Assembly: GCA_903885605.1 (NCBI GenBank)
Contig: CAISJD010000201.1
Coordinates: 1-64,000 of the forward strand
Direction of reading: 5' to 3'
DNA from: an uncultured Chthonomonas sp.
GTDB lineage: Bacteria; Armatimonadota; Chthonomonadetes; Chthonomonadales; CAJBBX01
Length of the DNA stretch: 64,000 nt
A program made the position numbers and the translations under genes. Below, piece by piece: positions 16,644 to 25,840 of this stretch (positions within the stretch are counted from its first letter, which is position 1; every line of letters begins with the position of its first letter). Below the pieces are notes generated by a model. That model did no database searches. It was not told the origin of the DNA and worked only from the letters and a program-made list of their open reading frames with translations.

Positions 16644-17555
16644 ATGTCCAACCGTACGCTGCCGGACTGGATCCGCAAGACCATCCCCGACCCGAGCGCC
16701 GTTCGACGCCTGGAGGGGATGATGCGCACCGCGTCGCTCAACACCGTCTGCGAGAGCGCCCGCTGCCCCAACCTGGGCGAGTGCTGGTCGCACAAGACGG
16801 CCACCTTCATGATCCTGGGCGACACCTGCACGCGCAACTGCGGCTTCTGCGCCATCAAGGTGGGCAAGCCGCCCGCCGCCGACCCAGAGGAGCCCGCCCG
16901 CGTGGCCGAGGCGGCGCGGGAGATGGGGCTGCGGCACGTGGTGGTCACTTCGGTCACCCGCGACGACATGCCCGACCAGGGCGCGGGCCAGTTCGCCGAC
17001 ACGATCGAAGCCCTACGCCAGGCGATCCCCGGCGTCATCGTGGAGGTGCTGACGCCCGACTTCCAGGGCAAGCGGTGGCTCATCAAGGTCGTGACCGACG
17101 CGCGACCGGAGATCTTCAACCACAACATCGAGACGGTGGAGCGGCTCTCGCCCGAGGTCCGGCCCCAGGCCCGCTACCACCGGAGCCTGGAGGTGCTGCA
17201 GGACGCCCGGCGGCTGGGAGAGGGCATCTACACGAAGTCCGGCATCATGCTGGGCCTGGGCGAGACGCGCGACGAGGTGCTGACCGCCCTGCACGACCTG
17301 CGGCAGGCCGGGGTCGACGCGGTGACCATCGGCCAGTACCTGCGGCCCACGGCCCACCACCTGCCCGTCCGCGAGTATGTGCGCCCCGAGGCCTTCGCCG
17401 AGTACAAGCGCCTGGGCGAGGCGATGGGCTTCCTCTTTGTGGCTTCCGGCCCCTTCGTGCGGAGTAGCCACAACGCCATCGAGTTCTCCCGCAAGGTGAT
17501 GGCCGACCGGCTCGCCGCGATGGAGGCCACCCCCTCCCCTGCGGAGGCGCCCTGA
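16644..17555 (+). CDS. lipA: Lipoyl synthase
   Basis: LipA is a radical SAM enzyme that inserts two sulfurs into protein-bound octanoyl groups to make the lipoyl cofactor of pyruvate and 2-oxoglutarate dehydrogenases and the glycine cleavage system. The auxiliary cluster ligands are C36, C41 and C47 (CESARCPNLGEC) and the radical SAM cluster ligands are C62, C66 and C69 (CTRNCGFC). A C-terminal RSSHNA supplies the conserved serine; most homologues read RSSY here, so His in place of Tyr is a mild variation. Length, 303 residues, is normal. No octanoyltransferase gene (lipB) is adjacent. Confidence 0.96.
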   Translation: MSNRTLPDWIRKTIPDPSAVRRLEGMMRTASLNTVCESARCPNLGECWSHKTATFMILGDTCTRNCGFCAIKVGKPPAADPEEPARVAEAAREMGLRHVVVTSVTRDDMPDQGAGQFADTIEALRQAIPGVIVEVLTPDFQGKRWLIKVVTDARPEIFNHNIETVERLSPEVRPQARYHRSLEVLQDARRLGEGIYTKSGIMLGLGETRDEVLTALHDLRQAGVDAVTIGQYLRPTAHHLPVREYVRPEAFAEYKRLGEAMGFLFVASGPFVRSSHNAIEFSRKVMADRLAAMEATPSPAEAP

Positions 17556-17618
17556 GGGGCGAGAGGGCGTGACTGCGCGGTGCGCCATGCCTGACCACGG
17601 CCCCGGGAGGCGCTGACG

Positions 17619-20600
17619 GTGCGCACCCTGCGGCGGAGCCTCGTGGCGGCCCTCTTCATCGTGCCCCAGCTGATGCTGGCCTTCGTCGCATGGCGCGTCG
17701 CGGGGAAGGCCGTCCGCCGCCTGGAGGCGCAGCTTCCGGCGACGCTCTCCACCGAGGCCACGCGCCTGCTGAAGCGGGAGGTCCGCATCGGCACGATCCG
17801 GATCACCTCGGGCTCCATCGTCGCCACGGATGTCTCCGTGGGAGGCCGCATGGGTTTCGGCGAGGGCGACCTAGCCCGTGCTCCGCGCGTGGAGGCTACG
17901 CTCAACACCGCCGTCCTGACGGGCAGGAAGCCCGGCGACCCGCCCGTCCTCACGCGGCTGAAGGTCTTCCGGCCGGTGGGGCGGATCACCCGCAACGCCC
18001 GCGGCAAGTGGTCGATCGCCGACCTGATCCGCCCCAGGCGCAAGGGCCCGCCGTCGCAGGCCTTCGGCATCATCGAGGTGGTGGACGGACGGGCGCACTA
18101 CTCCGACGAGGCGCTGCGTGGCCGGTCCAGCGCCTCGCCTGGACGTTTCTCGGCAACAGTGGAGCACGTGACCGGCTCCCTCGCCATGGACCCAGCGGGT
18201 GACCTGACCTGGTCCTGCACCGCCGATGAAGCCGCCGGTCGCGTGCGGGGGCTGCGCGTCACTGGAACCTACGAGCGCGAGACGCGGACGCTGGGCCTGG
18301 CCGTCGGCGTTCGGCGCGCCAGGCCCGGCGCGCTGGTCGAGCCGTGGCTACCCGGCGGCTACCGCCTGACCGATGCGACGGCCGGCGGCACCGTCTCCAT
18401 CGTCTGGCGGCTCGGGAAGGGCGGCGGGGCCACGTGGGATGTCGCAGGCGACGTGGCGGCCCCCTCGGTAACCGTGCCGCAGCTGGCCGAGCCCGTTCGC
18501 GAGGTCCGCGGCCGCGTGGCGTGGCGCCGCGGCCGGGTGGACGCCGACCTGGCAGGGAGCGCCGCCGGTAGCCCCGTGCGCTTCGCGGGGGCCCTGGTCC
18601 GCGGCGATGCGTGGCTCATCGACGGCACGCTCTCGGGACGCGGGCTACGGCCCGACCGGGTCTGGCGCGCCCTGCGCCGAGGCGATCCCCCGGCGCTACT
18701 GAGGCGGATTGACACCGCCGCAGACGGCTCCATGCGCCTGCGCGGCAGGCTGGCCGCGCCGGACGTGCAGGCTGCCGGTCGGGCCGAGGTCCGAAGCGCG
18801 TCCGGCGCCGCCGGAATGCCGGCCGGACGCGCCACCGTGCGGTACCGGGTCTGGGGCCCCTGGGGCCGCCCGTCGGCCGAGGTGCGGGCCTACGCGCCGA
18901 CAGCCACGCTCAACGGCGTGGAGGTGCGCGGGCTCCACGGTTCCGCCGACCTGGCGGACGGCCTCGCCGAGGTGCGGCTGGAGGGCCGCACGGCGGGCGG
19001 CGTCGTGTCCGTTGAGGCCCAGGGCCGTCCCTTCGCGCCGCGCCGCCCGTACCGCGCTGTGGCCCGCGTGCGGCATCTGCAGCTGGCATCGGTGCCCTGG
19101 AAACGGATGGGCGCCCCGCAGGCGGACCAAGCCGGCGGATCGCTGGACCTGGACGTGGCCGCGTGGACCAACCGCGGCGACAGGCGGCCCGATGCCCGCG
19201 TGACGGCGCGGCTCAGAGAGCCGCGCTGGGGCCGGAAGGCCGCCGACCAGGTCCAGGTCGACGCGGTGGTGCGGGGAGGCGTCCTGAGCCTGCGCCGCGC
19301 AGACCTGAGGTCGCCCGCCGGCGCCGTACGGCTCTGGGGCTCGGCCGACCTGGGCGACCGGAGCCTCGACCTGAGCGCCGAGGCCGACGGCGTCAGCCTT
19401 CCGGGCCTGCGCGACCTCATCGCCGAGACGCCGCCCCCCGATGCCGCCGCGACGGAGGAGGGCCTCCGGGGCCGCCTTACCGTGCGCGACGCCCGGATTA
19501 CCGGTAGCCTCGACGACCCGCACGTCGTCGCCACGGTGCGAGGCTTCGGCGTGGGATGGGGTCAGCAGACCGGACGGCTCACGGCGTCGGTGTCCGGCGG
19601 GCTGGATCGCATCGACATCGACGGCGTGGCCACGCGGCAGACCGCCGAGGCGGCCGTCAGCGGCGCCGTCCTGAGGCCCCTATCCGGCGAGCCGCTGGTC
19701 AAGATGATCGCCACGGTACGCGACATGGAGCTGGACGACCTGATGCCCGCAGGCTCCGATTCGGTGGAGGTGACCGGGGCCGCCGACGCCCTCCTCTCGC
19801 TGACAGGCCCGCTGAAGCGTCCCACGCTCACGGTGGAAGAGGTCACCATGGAGCGCCTGGCCGTCGCCGAGGTGGACCTGACGCAGCTGCGGGCCGGAGG
19901 CATGGTGCGCTGGACCGACCAGGGGCCGATCCTCGAAGTGACCGACGCACGGGCACAGCTCGCCGGCGGCCTCGTAGCCGCTGACGCCCATCTCGATGCC
20001 GCCGGGAACGCCGCGATGCGGCTGTCGGCGTCCGACCTCTCGCTGGCTTCGCTTGGCCGCTCATTCGAGGCGATGGTGGCCCTCACCGGGCGCGGCGACG
20101 TGACGGTCAGCGGATCGGCCCGGCTCGTGGACGGCCGCCTGCGGGAGCCGGCCGGCCGCGCCGACCTGGGCACGCGAGGCCTCACGGTGAACGGTCACGT
20201 CTTCGGCGAGGCCTCGGCCTCGCTGGCGCTGCAGCGGGGAAGGGTGGTCGCGGTGCCCGGCGCCGACGGCTCCGCGCCGGTGCAGATCGGCGAGCCGGGC
20301 CGCGAGGTGGCGCTGCAGAGCCTGATCTACGACACGTCTGCCGGCTCACTGCTGGCCGTGGGCGAGGCCCGGGGCCTGCCCGCCGAGCTGCTGCAGGGCG
20401 CGGCGCTGGAGAGCCCATGGGTGGCGGAACGGCTGGGTTCGAGCCTGCCGGCCATCTCGCCGGGCAACGCTCGCCTGGAGGGAGGGCTCAGCGGCTCGTT
20501 CAGCCTCTCCGGCGCGCTGAACGGCCTCAGCGGGCAGCTCCTCCTCGCATCGCGCGACCTGCGGCTCAACGGCAAGGCCATCGACCGCGTCGAGCTCTCC

Positions 20601-22628
20601 ACCGAATGGAGCGCCGGCTTCGTGGCTCTGCGGAAGGCCGGGCTGGAGGCGGGAGGCATGCGGTTCCGGGCTAGCGGCGCCTACACCCCGGGAGCGCGGC
20701 CCACCGGCGAGGTATCGCTGCGCGGCCTGTCGGCAGGGATCGCGCAGGGCTTCTTCCCGGAGATGGAGGGCCTGAAGGGGCTCCGAGGATCCATCGACAA
20801 CCTGCTCGTGACCTCGCGGCAGACGACGCCCGGTACGCCGGCCCGCGTTACCGCCGAGGCGCTGCTCACGGGTCTGGGCGCCCAGGGATCGGAAGCCGTC
20901 ATACCGCGCGTCGAGATCACCGGCGTCGAGCTGACGCAGACGAAGCTCAACGTGGGTGATGTGGCGATCCACCTCATCGACCCCAGGCGCAGCCCCGCCG
21001 CCGGCGCTCCCGTGGTCCATGCCACCGGGGGAGTTGCCGTGCGAGCCCAGGCGCCCTTCATCGACGGGTCTTCGCTGGTCCGCGCCGACGTGGTCCTCTC
21101 TGACCAGAGCCTGGAGACGTTGCAGGGCCTGATGCCCAACTCCGGCCTGGACATGAAAGGCTCGCTCGGCGGCTCACTGGCCTACTCGGGAGCGCTGGGC
21201 GACCTGCTGGACCTGCCCCGGGCAGTCCGACAGGGCGGCGCGCCGGACCTGACGGGCTCCATCACCCTCCGCGCCCAGAGGCTGGGCGTGGCGCTCGCCC
21301 GGACCCGCCTCGAGGATGTGGCAGCCCGTATCCAGCTCACCGGCGGCTCCCTGTGGGTGGCACCGGCAGACGGCCAGGGCGCGGCGGCGAACCTGGTTGA
21401 CGCGGCGCGCGGCCACAAGGAGCCGCTGGTGGTGGCCGGCGAGCTACCGCTGAGCCTGGGACGCAAGGTGCGGACGCCGTTGCGGATCACATCCCAGCGC
21501 CCCTCCTTCGTCGAGTCGCCATTGCCGATCCTCAAGTCGGGCCGCGCCGAGGGCTGGCTGGCCGGATCCGACCCGAACAGGCCGATCGCCTCGGCGCCGC
21601 CCGGGCTGGACATCCTGGTGGGCGGGTCGCTGTTCGATCCGCGCATCTCCGGCGACATCCGGCTACGGCGGACGACGGTACGGCTGCCCGATGCGTTGCC
21701 GGAGTTCAAAGCCAACCGGCCAGTACCCGCGATCAACCCGGTCTTCGACGTGCGCATCCATGCCGAGGAGCGCGTGGCCGTGGCGGCCTCGACGCTGGCC
21801 GCCTCCGTGCGAACCGAACCGACGCGGCCCATCCGCATCGGCGGCGACCTGGGCGCCCCGAAGGTTGCGGGGGACCTCGTGGTGGAAGGCGGCGCTCTCA
21901 CGTTCCCCACGGCCCGCTTCGCGCTGCAGCCGGGCGGCCTCGTAAGCATGCGCTACCCCAACTACACCGGTACCGCCACCGGCGACGGCTCGTTCGGGCT
22001 TACCGTGGCCGCCACCGCCACGACGCGGATTACGGCGGTTTCGGTGACCGGAAACACCACTCGGTATACTATCACGGTGGACGCGCGCGGCTCGCTGTTC
22101 GGCGATACGCCGCTGATGGTCGGCGGACCCGAGGCGGCAGCATCGGGCGACAAGGGCCTGCGACTGACATTCAGATCGGAGCCGGCGGACCTCGCGCTGA
22201 GCCAGGCCGGCCTGCAGAAGCGGGTGCTGGGCCTTGTAGGCGGCCAGGGCGCCCTGGAGGGCCTGTTTGCCGGCGGGGGAGGCGTGGGGCGCGTGCTCGG
22301 CAGGCAGTTCACCGACTTCGTCTCGTCCAGCGTCCTGCCGGACCTGCTGGAGCGCTCGGGGCTGATGTCGGCGCTGGGCTTCTATGACCTTTCGCTCGAC
22401 TACGGCAAGACCGAGGCGCTGGCGGTCCGCGTCTCGCGCAACCTGTCCGGTCCGTACGACCTGACCTACTGGCAACGGCTATCTGACGCGGCGGCCGAGT
22501 CGACGGCGGCCAGCGGCGCGTGGGAACTGAAGCTGAGCCGGAGATTCGGGCGCGATCTGCGGCTATCATGGACGACGAACGAGCAGCGAACGAACGAGTA
22601 CCTGCTGGAGGGCGTCTTCAGGTTCTAG
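17619..22628 (+). CDS. tamB: TamB-like AsmA-family envelope protein (DUF490)
   Basis: At 1669 residues this is the largest protein here. It starts at GTG with GGGAGG upstream, has one membrane anchor at about 8-30 (LVAALFIVPQLMLAFVAW), and continues as a very long beta-repeat body typical of bridge-like TamB/AsmA proteins, which span the periplasm and move phospholipids to the outer membrane or help barrel assembly. The C-terminal ~350 residues (VGGSLFDPRISGDIRLRRTT, GDLVVEGGALTFPTARFAL, ending LKLSRRFGRDLRLSW...GVFRF) match the conserved DUF490 domain. It opens the outer-membrane cluster and precedes the sigma factor and bamA in the same direction. The family is clear; the exact molecular role is inferred. 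Confidence 0.87.
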   Translation: MRTLRRSLVAALFIVPQLMLAFVAWRVAGKAVRRLEAQLPATLSTEATRLLKREVRIGTIRITSGSIVATDVSVGGRMGFGEGDLARAPRVEATLNTAVLTGRKPGDPPVLTRLKVFRPVGRITRNARGKWSIADLIRPRRKGPPSQAFGIIEVVDGRAHYSDEALRGRSSASPGRFSATVEHVTGSLAMDPAGDLTWSCTADEAAGRVRGLRVTGTYERETRTLGLAVGVRRARPGALVEPWLPGGYRLTDATAGGTVSIVWRLGKGGGATWDVAGDVAAPSVTVPQLAEPVREVRGRVAWRRGRVDADLAGSAAGSPVRFAGALVRGDAWLIDGTLSGRGLRPDRVWRALRRGDPPALLRRIDTAADGSMRLRGRLAAPDVQAAGRAEVRSASGAAGMPAGRATVRYRVWGPWGRPSAEVRAYAPTATLNGVEVRGLHGSADLADGLAEVRLEGRTAGGVVSVEAQGRPFAPRRPYRAVARVRHLQLASVPWKRMGAPQADQAGGSLDLDVAAWTNRGDRRPDARVTARLREPRWGRKAADQVQVDAVVRGGVLSLRRADLRSPAGAVRLWGSADLGDRSLDLSAEADGVSLPGLRDLIAETPPPDAAATEEGLRGRLTVRDARITGSLDDPHVVATVRGFGVGWGQQTGRLTASVSGGLDRIDIDGVATRQTAEAAVSGAVLRPLSGEPLVKMIATVRDMELDDLMPAGSDSVEVTGAADALLSLTGPLKRPTLTVEEVTMERLAVAEVDLTQLRAGGMVRWTDQGPILEVTDARAQLAGGLVAADAHLDAAGNAAMRLSASDLSLASLGRSFEAMVALTGRGDVTVSGSARLVDGRLREPAGRADLGTRGLTVNGHVFGEASASLALQRGRVVAVPGADGSAPVQIGEPGREVALQSLIYDTSAGSLLAVGEARGLPAELLQGAALESPWVAERLGSSLPAISPGNARLEGGLSGSFSLSGALNGLSGQLLLASRDLRLNGKAIDRVELSTEWSAGFVALRKAGLEAGGMRFRASGAYTPGARPTGEVSLRGLSAGIAQGFFPEMEGLKGLRGSIDNLLVTSRQTTPGTPARVTAEALLTGLGAQGSEAVIPRVEITGVELTQTKLNVGDVAIHLIDPRRSPAAGAPVVHATGGVAVRAQAPFIDGSSLVRADVVLSDQSLETLQGLMPNSGLDMKGSLGGSLAYSGALGDLLDLPRAVRQGGAPDLTGSITLRAQRLGVALARTRLEDVAARIQLTGGSLWVAPADGQGAAANLVDAARGHKEPLVVAGELPLSLGRKVRTPLRITSQRPSFVESPLPILKSGRAEGWLAGSDPNRPIASAPPGLDILVGGSLFDPRISGDIRLRRTTVRLPDALPEFKANRPVPAINPVFDVRIHAEERVAVAASTLAASVRTEPTRPIRIGGDLGAPKVAGDLVVEGGALTFPTARFALQPGGLVSMRYPNYTGTATGDGSFGLTVAATATTRITAVSVTGNTTRYTITVDARGSLFGDTPLMVGGPEAAASGDKGLRLTFRSEPADLALSQAGLQKRVLGLVGGQGALEGLFAGGGGVGRVLGRQFTDFVSSSVLPDLLERSGLMSALGFYDLSLDYGKTEALAVRVSRNLSGPYDLTYWQRLSDAAAESTAASGAWELKLSRRFGRDLRLSWTTNEQRTNEYLLEGVFRF

Positions 22629-22697
22629 AACAGGCCGAGAGCCCCGCGTGCGGCGCAGTCCATGCTGCAGCCGGTTGGGATTGGCAAGGGATGGCAC

Positions 22698-23276
22698 ATG
22701 CGCGAGGGACAGCAAGGCGAGCCGACCAGCCATGCCGCCTTCGACGCGATTGTGGCGGAGTACGACCGGAAGGTGTTCAATGTAGCGTACCGCATCCTCG
22801 GCGACTACGACGAGGCGGCGGACGTGACACAAGAGACCTTCATCAGCGCGTACAAGAGCTACCACCGCTTCCGGGGCGACTCGGCGGTCTACACCTGGCT
22901 CTACCAGATCGCGATGAACAACTGCCGGAACCGCCTGCGCTCGCGGCAACGCACGCAGGACCACTCCGGCGGTTCGCTGGACGCGGGTTGGGCAGACGAG
23001 GCGACCGGCGAGGCGACGACCCGCGAGATCGCCGACCTGACGCACGCGCCGCACAAGCTGCTCGAGCAGCAGGAGATGCGGGAGAAGCTGATGGAAGCCG
23101 TGCAGTCGCTGCCGCAGGAGTACCGCGAGGTCGTCATACTGCGGGAAGTGAGCGGCCTGTCGTACAATGAGATCGCCGATGCTGCGGGCATCTCGCTGGA
23201 TAACGTGAAGACACGGCTGTCGCGGGCGCGCGCCATGCTGCGCCGTAAGCTAGAGTGGTACTACTCCGCCGACTGA
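22698..23276 (+). CDS. ECF-family RNA polymerase sigma factor
   Basis: This 192-residue sigma factor has region 2 at about 15-85 (VFNVAYRILGDYDEAADVTQ and FRGDSAVYTWLYQIAMNNCRNRLR) and region 4 at about 128-180 (SLPQEYREVVILREVSGLSY, then IADAAGISLDNVKTRLSRAR). It should direct RNA polymerase to a small set of promoters, and its location between tamB and bamA suggests envelope-stress control of this cluster. No anti-sigma gene is adjacent, unlike many RpoE/SigW systems. ATG 22698 is preferred to ATG 22662 because AAGGG lies upstream at suitable distance; the earlier start adds 12 unrelated residues. Confidence 0.9.
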   Translation: MREGQQGEPTSHAAFDAIVAEYDRKVFNVAYRILGDYDEAADVTQETFISAYKSYHRFRGDSAVYTWLYQIAMNNCRNRLRSRQRTQDHSGGSLDAGWADEATGEATTREIADLTHAPHKLLEQQEMREKLMEAVQSLPQEYREVVILREVSGLSYNEIADAAGISLDNVKTRLSRARAMLRRKLEWYYSAD

Positions 23277-23321
23277 CCGAGGCGCACGCCTAACGGTCCG
23301 GCAGGGGAAGGAGCGAGGGCT

Positions 23322-25154
23322 TTGACACTAGATCGCCGATTGCGGACCTGGGCTACCCATGCCGCGTGCGCCGCCGCCGTGTTTGCGGCGACCATCCTAC
23401 CGGTGCTGGCACAGGGACCGACGATCTCAAAGATCGACGTGGTTGGCAATAAGAACATGAGCCGCGACGCCGTCGTGGCCGTCTCCGGGCTCAAGATCGG
23501 TGACGTGGTGAGCCAGAAGGCGCTGGACGAGGCCAAGCGGAAGCTGCTCCTCACCCAGCTCTACGGCGCCAACCGGGTGGACGACCCCGATGAGGCCGTT
23601 CGCATCCGGGCCGAACTCACCGGCGAAACCGCCACGGTCATCATCGAGGTCGAAGAGAACGACCTTGTCAAAGGCATCAACATCAGCGGCACCGGGCCGG
23701 TGCCGGCGGCCACGATCCGGTCGCTCATGCAGACCAAAGAGGGCACGATCCTCAACATGGGCGTGCTGAAGCGCGATGCCGACGCCATCCAGGCCTACTA
23801 CAGCGACCGCAAGTACCAGGCCGTCGTGGGCGACGTCTCGCTGAAGGACGGCATCCTCGAAGTGCCCGTCATCGTCGCCAAGGTCGACAAGGTCCGCGTC
23901 ACCGGCCTCAAGAAGACCATGCAGCACGTCGTGACCCGCGAGATGAAGATGAAGCCCGGCCAGTACTTCAACGCCGAGGACTTCCGGAAGGACTACTTCC
24001 GCATCATCAGCCTCGACTTCTTCCAGGACGTCTCGCCCACGATCCAGACACCCACGCCCGGCACCATCGACATCAACCTGAACGTGGAGGAGAAGCGCAC
24101 CGGCAACGTCTCCATGTTCGTGGGCTACAACAGCCGCAACAGCCTGGTGGGCGGAGCCGAGATCGCCGAGACGAACTTCCGAGGCTCCGGGCAATCGGTG
24201 GGCCTCCGGTGGGATACCGGCGGCCTGGCCAACCGCAATAGCATGGAGGTCAACTTCATGGAGCCGTGGATGGACAGCAAGCACACCTCGCTCTCCGTCT
24301 CGGGCTATGACAAGACCGTCTACCGCTTCGCCCGGGACCTCACGAGCACCACCGGCGGCGTGGTGGGCAGCAACTCGGACTACTACGAAGTGCATACGGG
24401 CGGCCAGGTGACCATGAGCCGGCCGCTGTCGGATACCTTCCGCGGCTCCGTGGGCCTCCGGTACGACAACGTCCGGGTACCCAAGCTCGACATCTCCGAG
24501 GCCGATGCGGCCGCACTGCAGAACGGCCCGGTGCTGGCCACCACGCTGCGAGCCACGCACAACACCCGGGACATCGACCAGGATCCCACATCCGGCGGCT
24601 ACGAGATTTACACTCTCGACCTCGGCAGGGCCGACCTGAAGCCGGTCATCACCACCACCGGCGTCAGCACCGGCGTCACAGGTGTCGTCAACTACCAGAA
24701 GCTGCAGTTCGACGCCCGCCGCTACCTGAGCTTCGGCGGCCCCCGCAAAAATGCCAAGCAGCGCAAGGCTACCATTGCCGTGCGCCTCGCCGGCGGCATG
24801 ATCACCGGCACATCGCCCTTCTTCGAGCAGTACTTCGTGGGCGGCGCCGAGACCCTCCGGGGCTACTACGAGGACCGATTCTGGGGCAAGAACATGCTGC
24901 TCACCTCGGTTGAGTACCGGGCTCCGCTTGCCAGCAGCCTGACCGGCGTCGTCTTCATGGACGCAGGCGACGCCTGGGGCGGGCGCTACAGCGGCGTGAC
25001 CTTCCAGGGCTTCGACCAGCATACCAAGTTCAGCCCCGCGGTCGGCATCGGCATCGGATTGCGCGTGGTGACGCCCATCGGGCCCATCCGCATCGACGAG
25101 GGCTTCGGACGCGATGGAGCCAGGACCCACTTCAGCATCGGGCATGTGTTCTAG
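23322..25154 (+). CDS. bamA: BamA/Omp85-family outer-membrane assembly factor
   Basis: The protein inserts beta-barrels into the outer membrane. It begins at a TTG codon with AAGGAG eight bases upstream and has a signal peptide at about 1-30 (ending PVLAQ). POTRA domains follow, at about 33-110, 110-185 and 186-265 (typical start ISKIDVVGNKNMSRDAV), then a 16-stranded barrel of about 340 residues with the Omp85 signature TLRGYYEDRFWG. At 610 residues with about three POTRA domains it is shorter than the five-POTRA proteobacterial BamA. The C-terminus HFSIGHVF ends in phenylalanine, as expected for barrel recognition. It is followed by ompH, its usual neighbour. Confidence 0.93.
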   Translation: MTLDRRLRTWATHAACAAAVFAATILPVLAQGPTISKIDVVGNKNMSRDAVVAVSGLKIGDVVSQKALDEAKRKLLLTQLYGANRVDDPDEAVRIRAELTGETATVIIEVEENDLVKGINISGTGPVPAATIRSLMQTKEGTILNMGVLKRDADAIQAYYSDRKYQAVVGDVSLKDGILEVPVIVAKVDKVRVTGLKKTMQHVVTREMKMKPGQYFNAEDFRKDYFRIISLDFFQDVSPTIQTPTPGTIDINLNVEEKRTGNVSMFVGYNSRNSLVGGAEIAETNFRGSGQSVGLRWDTGGLANRNSMEVNFMEPWMDSKHTSLSVSGYDKTVYRFARDLTSTTGGVVGSNSDYYEVHTGGQVTMSRPLSDTFRGSVGLRYDNVRVPKLDISEADAAALQNGPVLATTLRATHNTRDIDQDPTSGGYEIYTLDLGRADLKPVITTTGVSTGVTGVVNYQKLQFDARRYLSFGGPRKNAKQRKATIAVRLAGGMITGTSPFFEQYFVGGAETLRGYYEDRFWGKNMLLTSVEYRAPLASSLTGVVFMDAGDAWGGRYSGVTFQGFDQHTKFSPAVGIGIGLRVVTPIGPIRIDEGFGRDGARTHFSIGHVF

Positions 25155-25183
25155 AGCCCGCACTGCGATCAGGAGCATAATGA

Positions 25184-25840
25184 ATGGATAGGTCTATTGT
25201 TTGGTGGCGCGCGCTGGTCCTCACTGCCGTCGCCACGTGCCTGGTCCTGGCGCTGAGCGCATCGGGGCAGGGCGGCAAGGCGGGCGCCACGTTCGCCACC
25301 CTGGACATCCGCAAGGTGACCTCGGACAGCAAGACCTGGCAGGCCGCCCAGACCGACTTCGCAGCCAAGCGCGGCCGGTATGACGCCCGCATCACCCGCC
25401 GTCGCTCCATGCCCTTCATGGCCGACGTCGAGCAGGAGGAGATGGATAAGCTGACCGAGAAGGACCCGGCTCAGGCCACCGCGGCTGAGAAGGCCCGCAT
25501 CGAAGAGCTGACCAAGAAGGGCCAGGCGCAGGTGCAGGACTTCCAGACCCGGCAGATGAAGCCGGAGAAGGACCTCTCAGACGCCGATAAGACCAAGCTG
25601 CAGCAGGACGCCGCCGCTGCCAGCCAGGCAGAGCAGAAGGCCGCAGCCCTGGGCGACAAGCTCGCCAACGAGCTTCGCGAAGCCGACTCGCAGGCCACCT
25701 CGGACTTCACCAAGAAGATTCGCACCGCGACGCAGAAAGTGGCCGAGGCCAAAGGCATCAGCATCGTCTTCGATATGCAGGTGACCTGGTATGCCGGCAC
25801 CGATATCACCACGGCAGTCGTCAACGAACTCAACAAGTAG
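25184..25840 (+). CDS. OmpH/Skp-family periplasmic chaperone
   Basis: This 218-residue exported protein has a signal peptide at about 1-28, a beta-strand start (FATLDIRKVTSDSKTWQAAQ), a long charged coiled coil (about 60-185) and a closing strand GISIVFDMQVTWYAGTDITT, the OmpH/Skp architecture. Skp trimers hold unfolded outer-membrane proteins on the way to BamA. It is 30 bases downstream of bamA and co-directional. It is somewhat longer than E. coli Skp (~160 residues), mainly in the coiled coil. Its 3' end overlaps the next reading frame by 50 bases. Confidence 0.88.
   Translation: MDRSIVWWRALVLTAVATCLVLALSASGQGGKAGATFATLDIRKVTSDSKTWQAAQTDFAAKRGRYDARITRRRSMPFMADVEQEEMDKLTEKDPAQATAAEKARIEELTKKGQAQVQDFQTRQMKPEKDLSDADKTKLQQDAAAASQAEQKAAALGDKLANELREADSQATSDFTKKIRTATQKVAEAKGISIVFDMQVTWYAGTDITTAVVNELNK

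Noticed and set aside
16014-16937. Long form of thioredoxin (307 codons) starting at 16937
   Set aside because: The extra 153 codons are antisense to lipA and have no thioredoxin-related sequence; ATG 16478 has GGAGG upstream.
23427-25178. 583-codon minus-strand frame antisense to bamA
   Set aside because: His/Asp/Val-rich antisense product with no fold; bamA on the other strand is certain.
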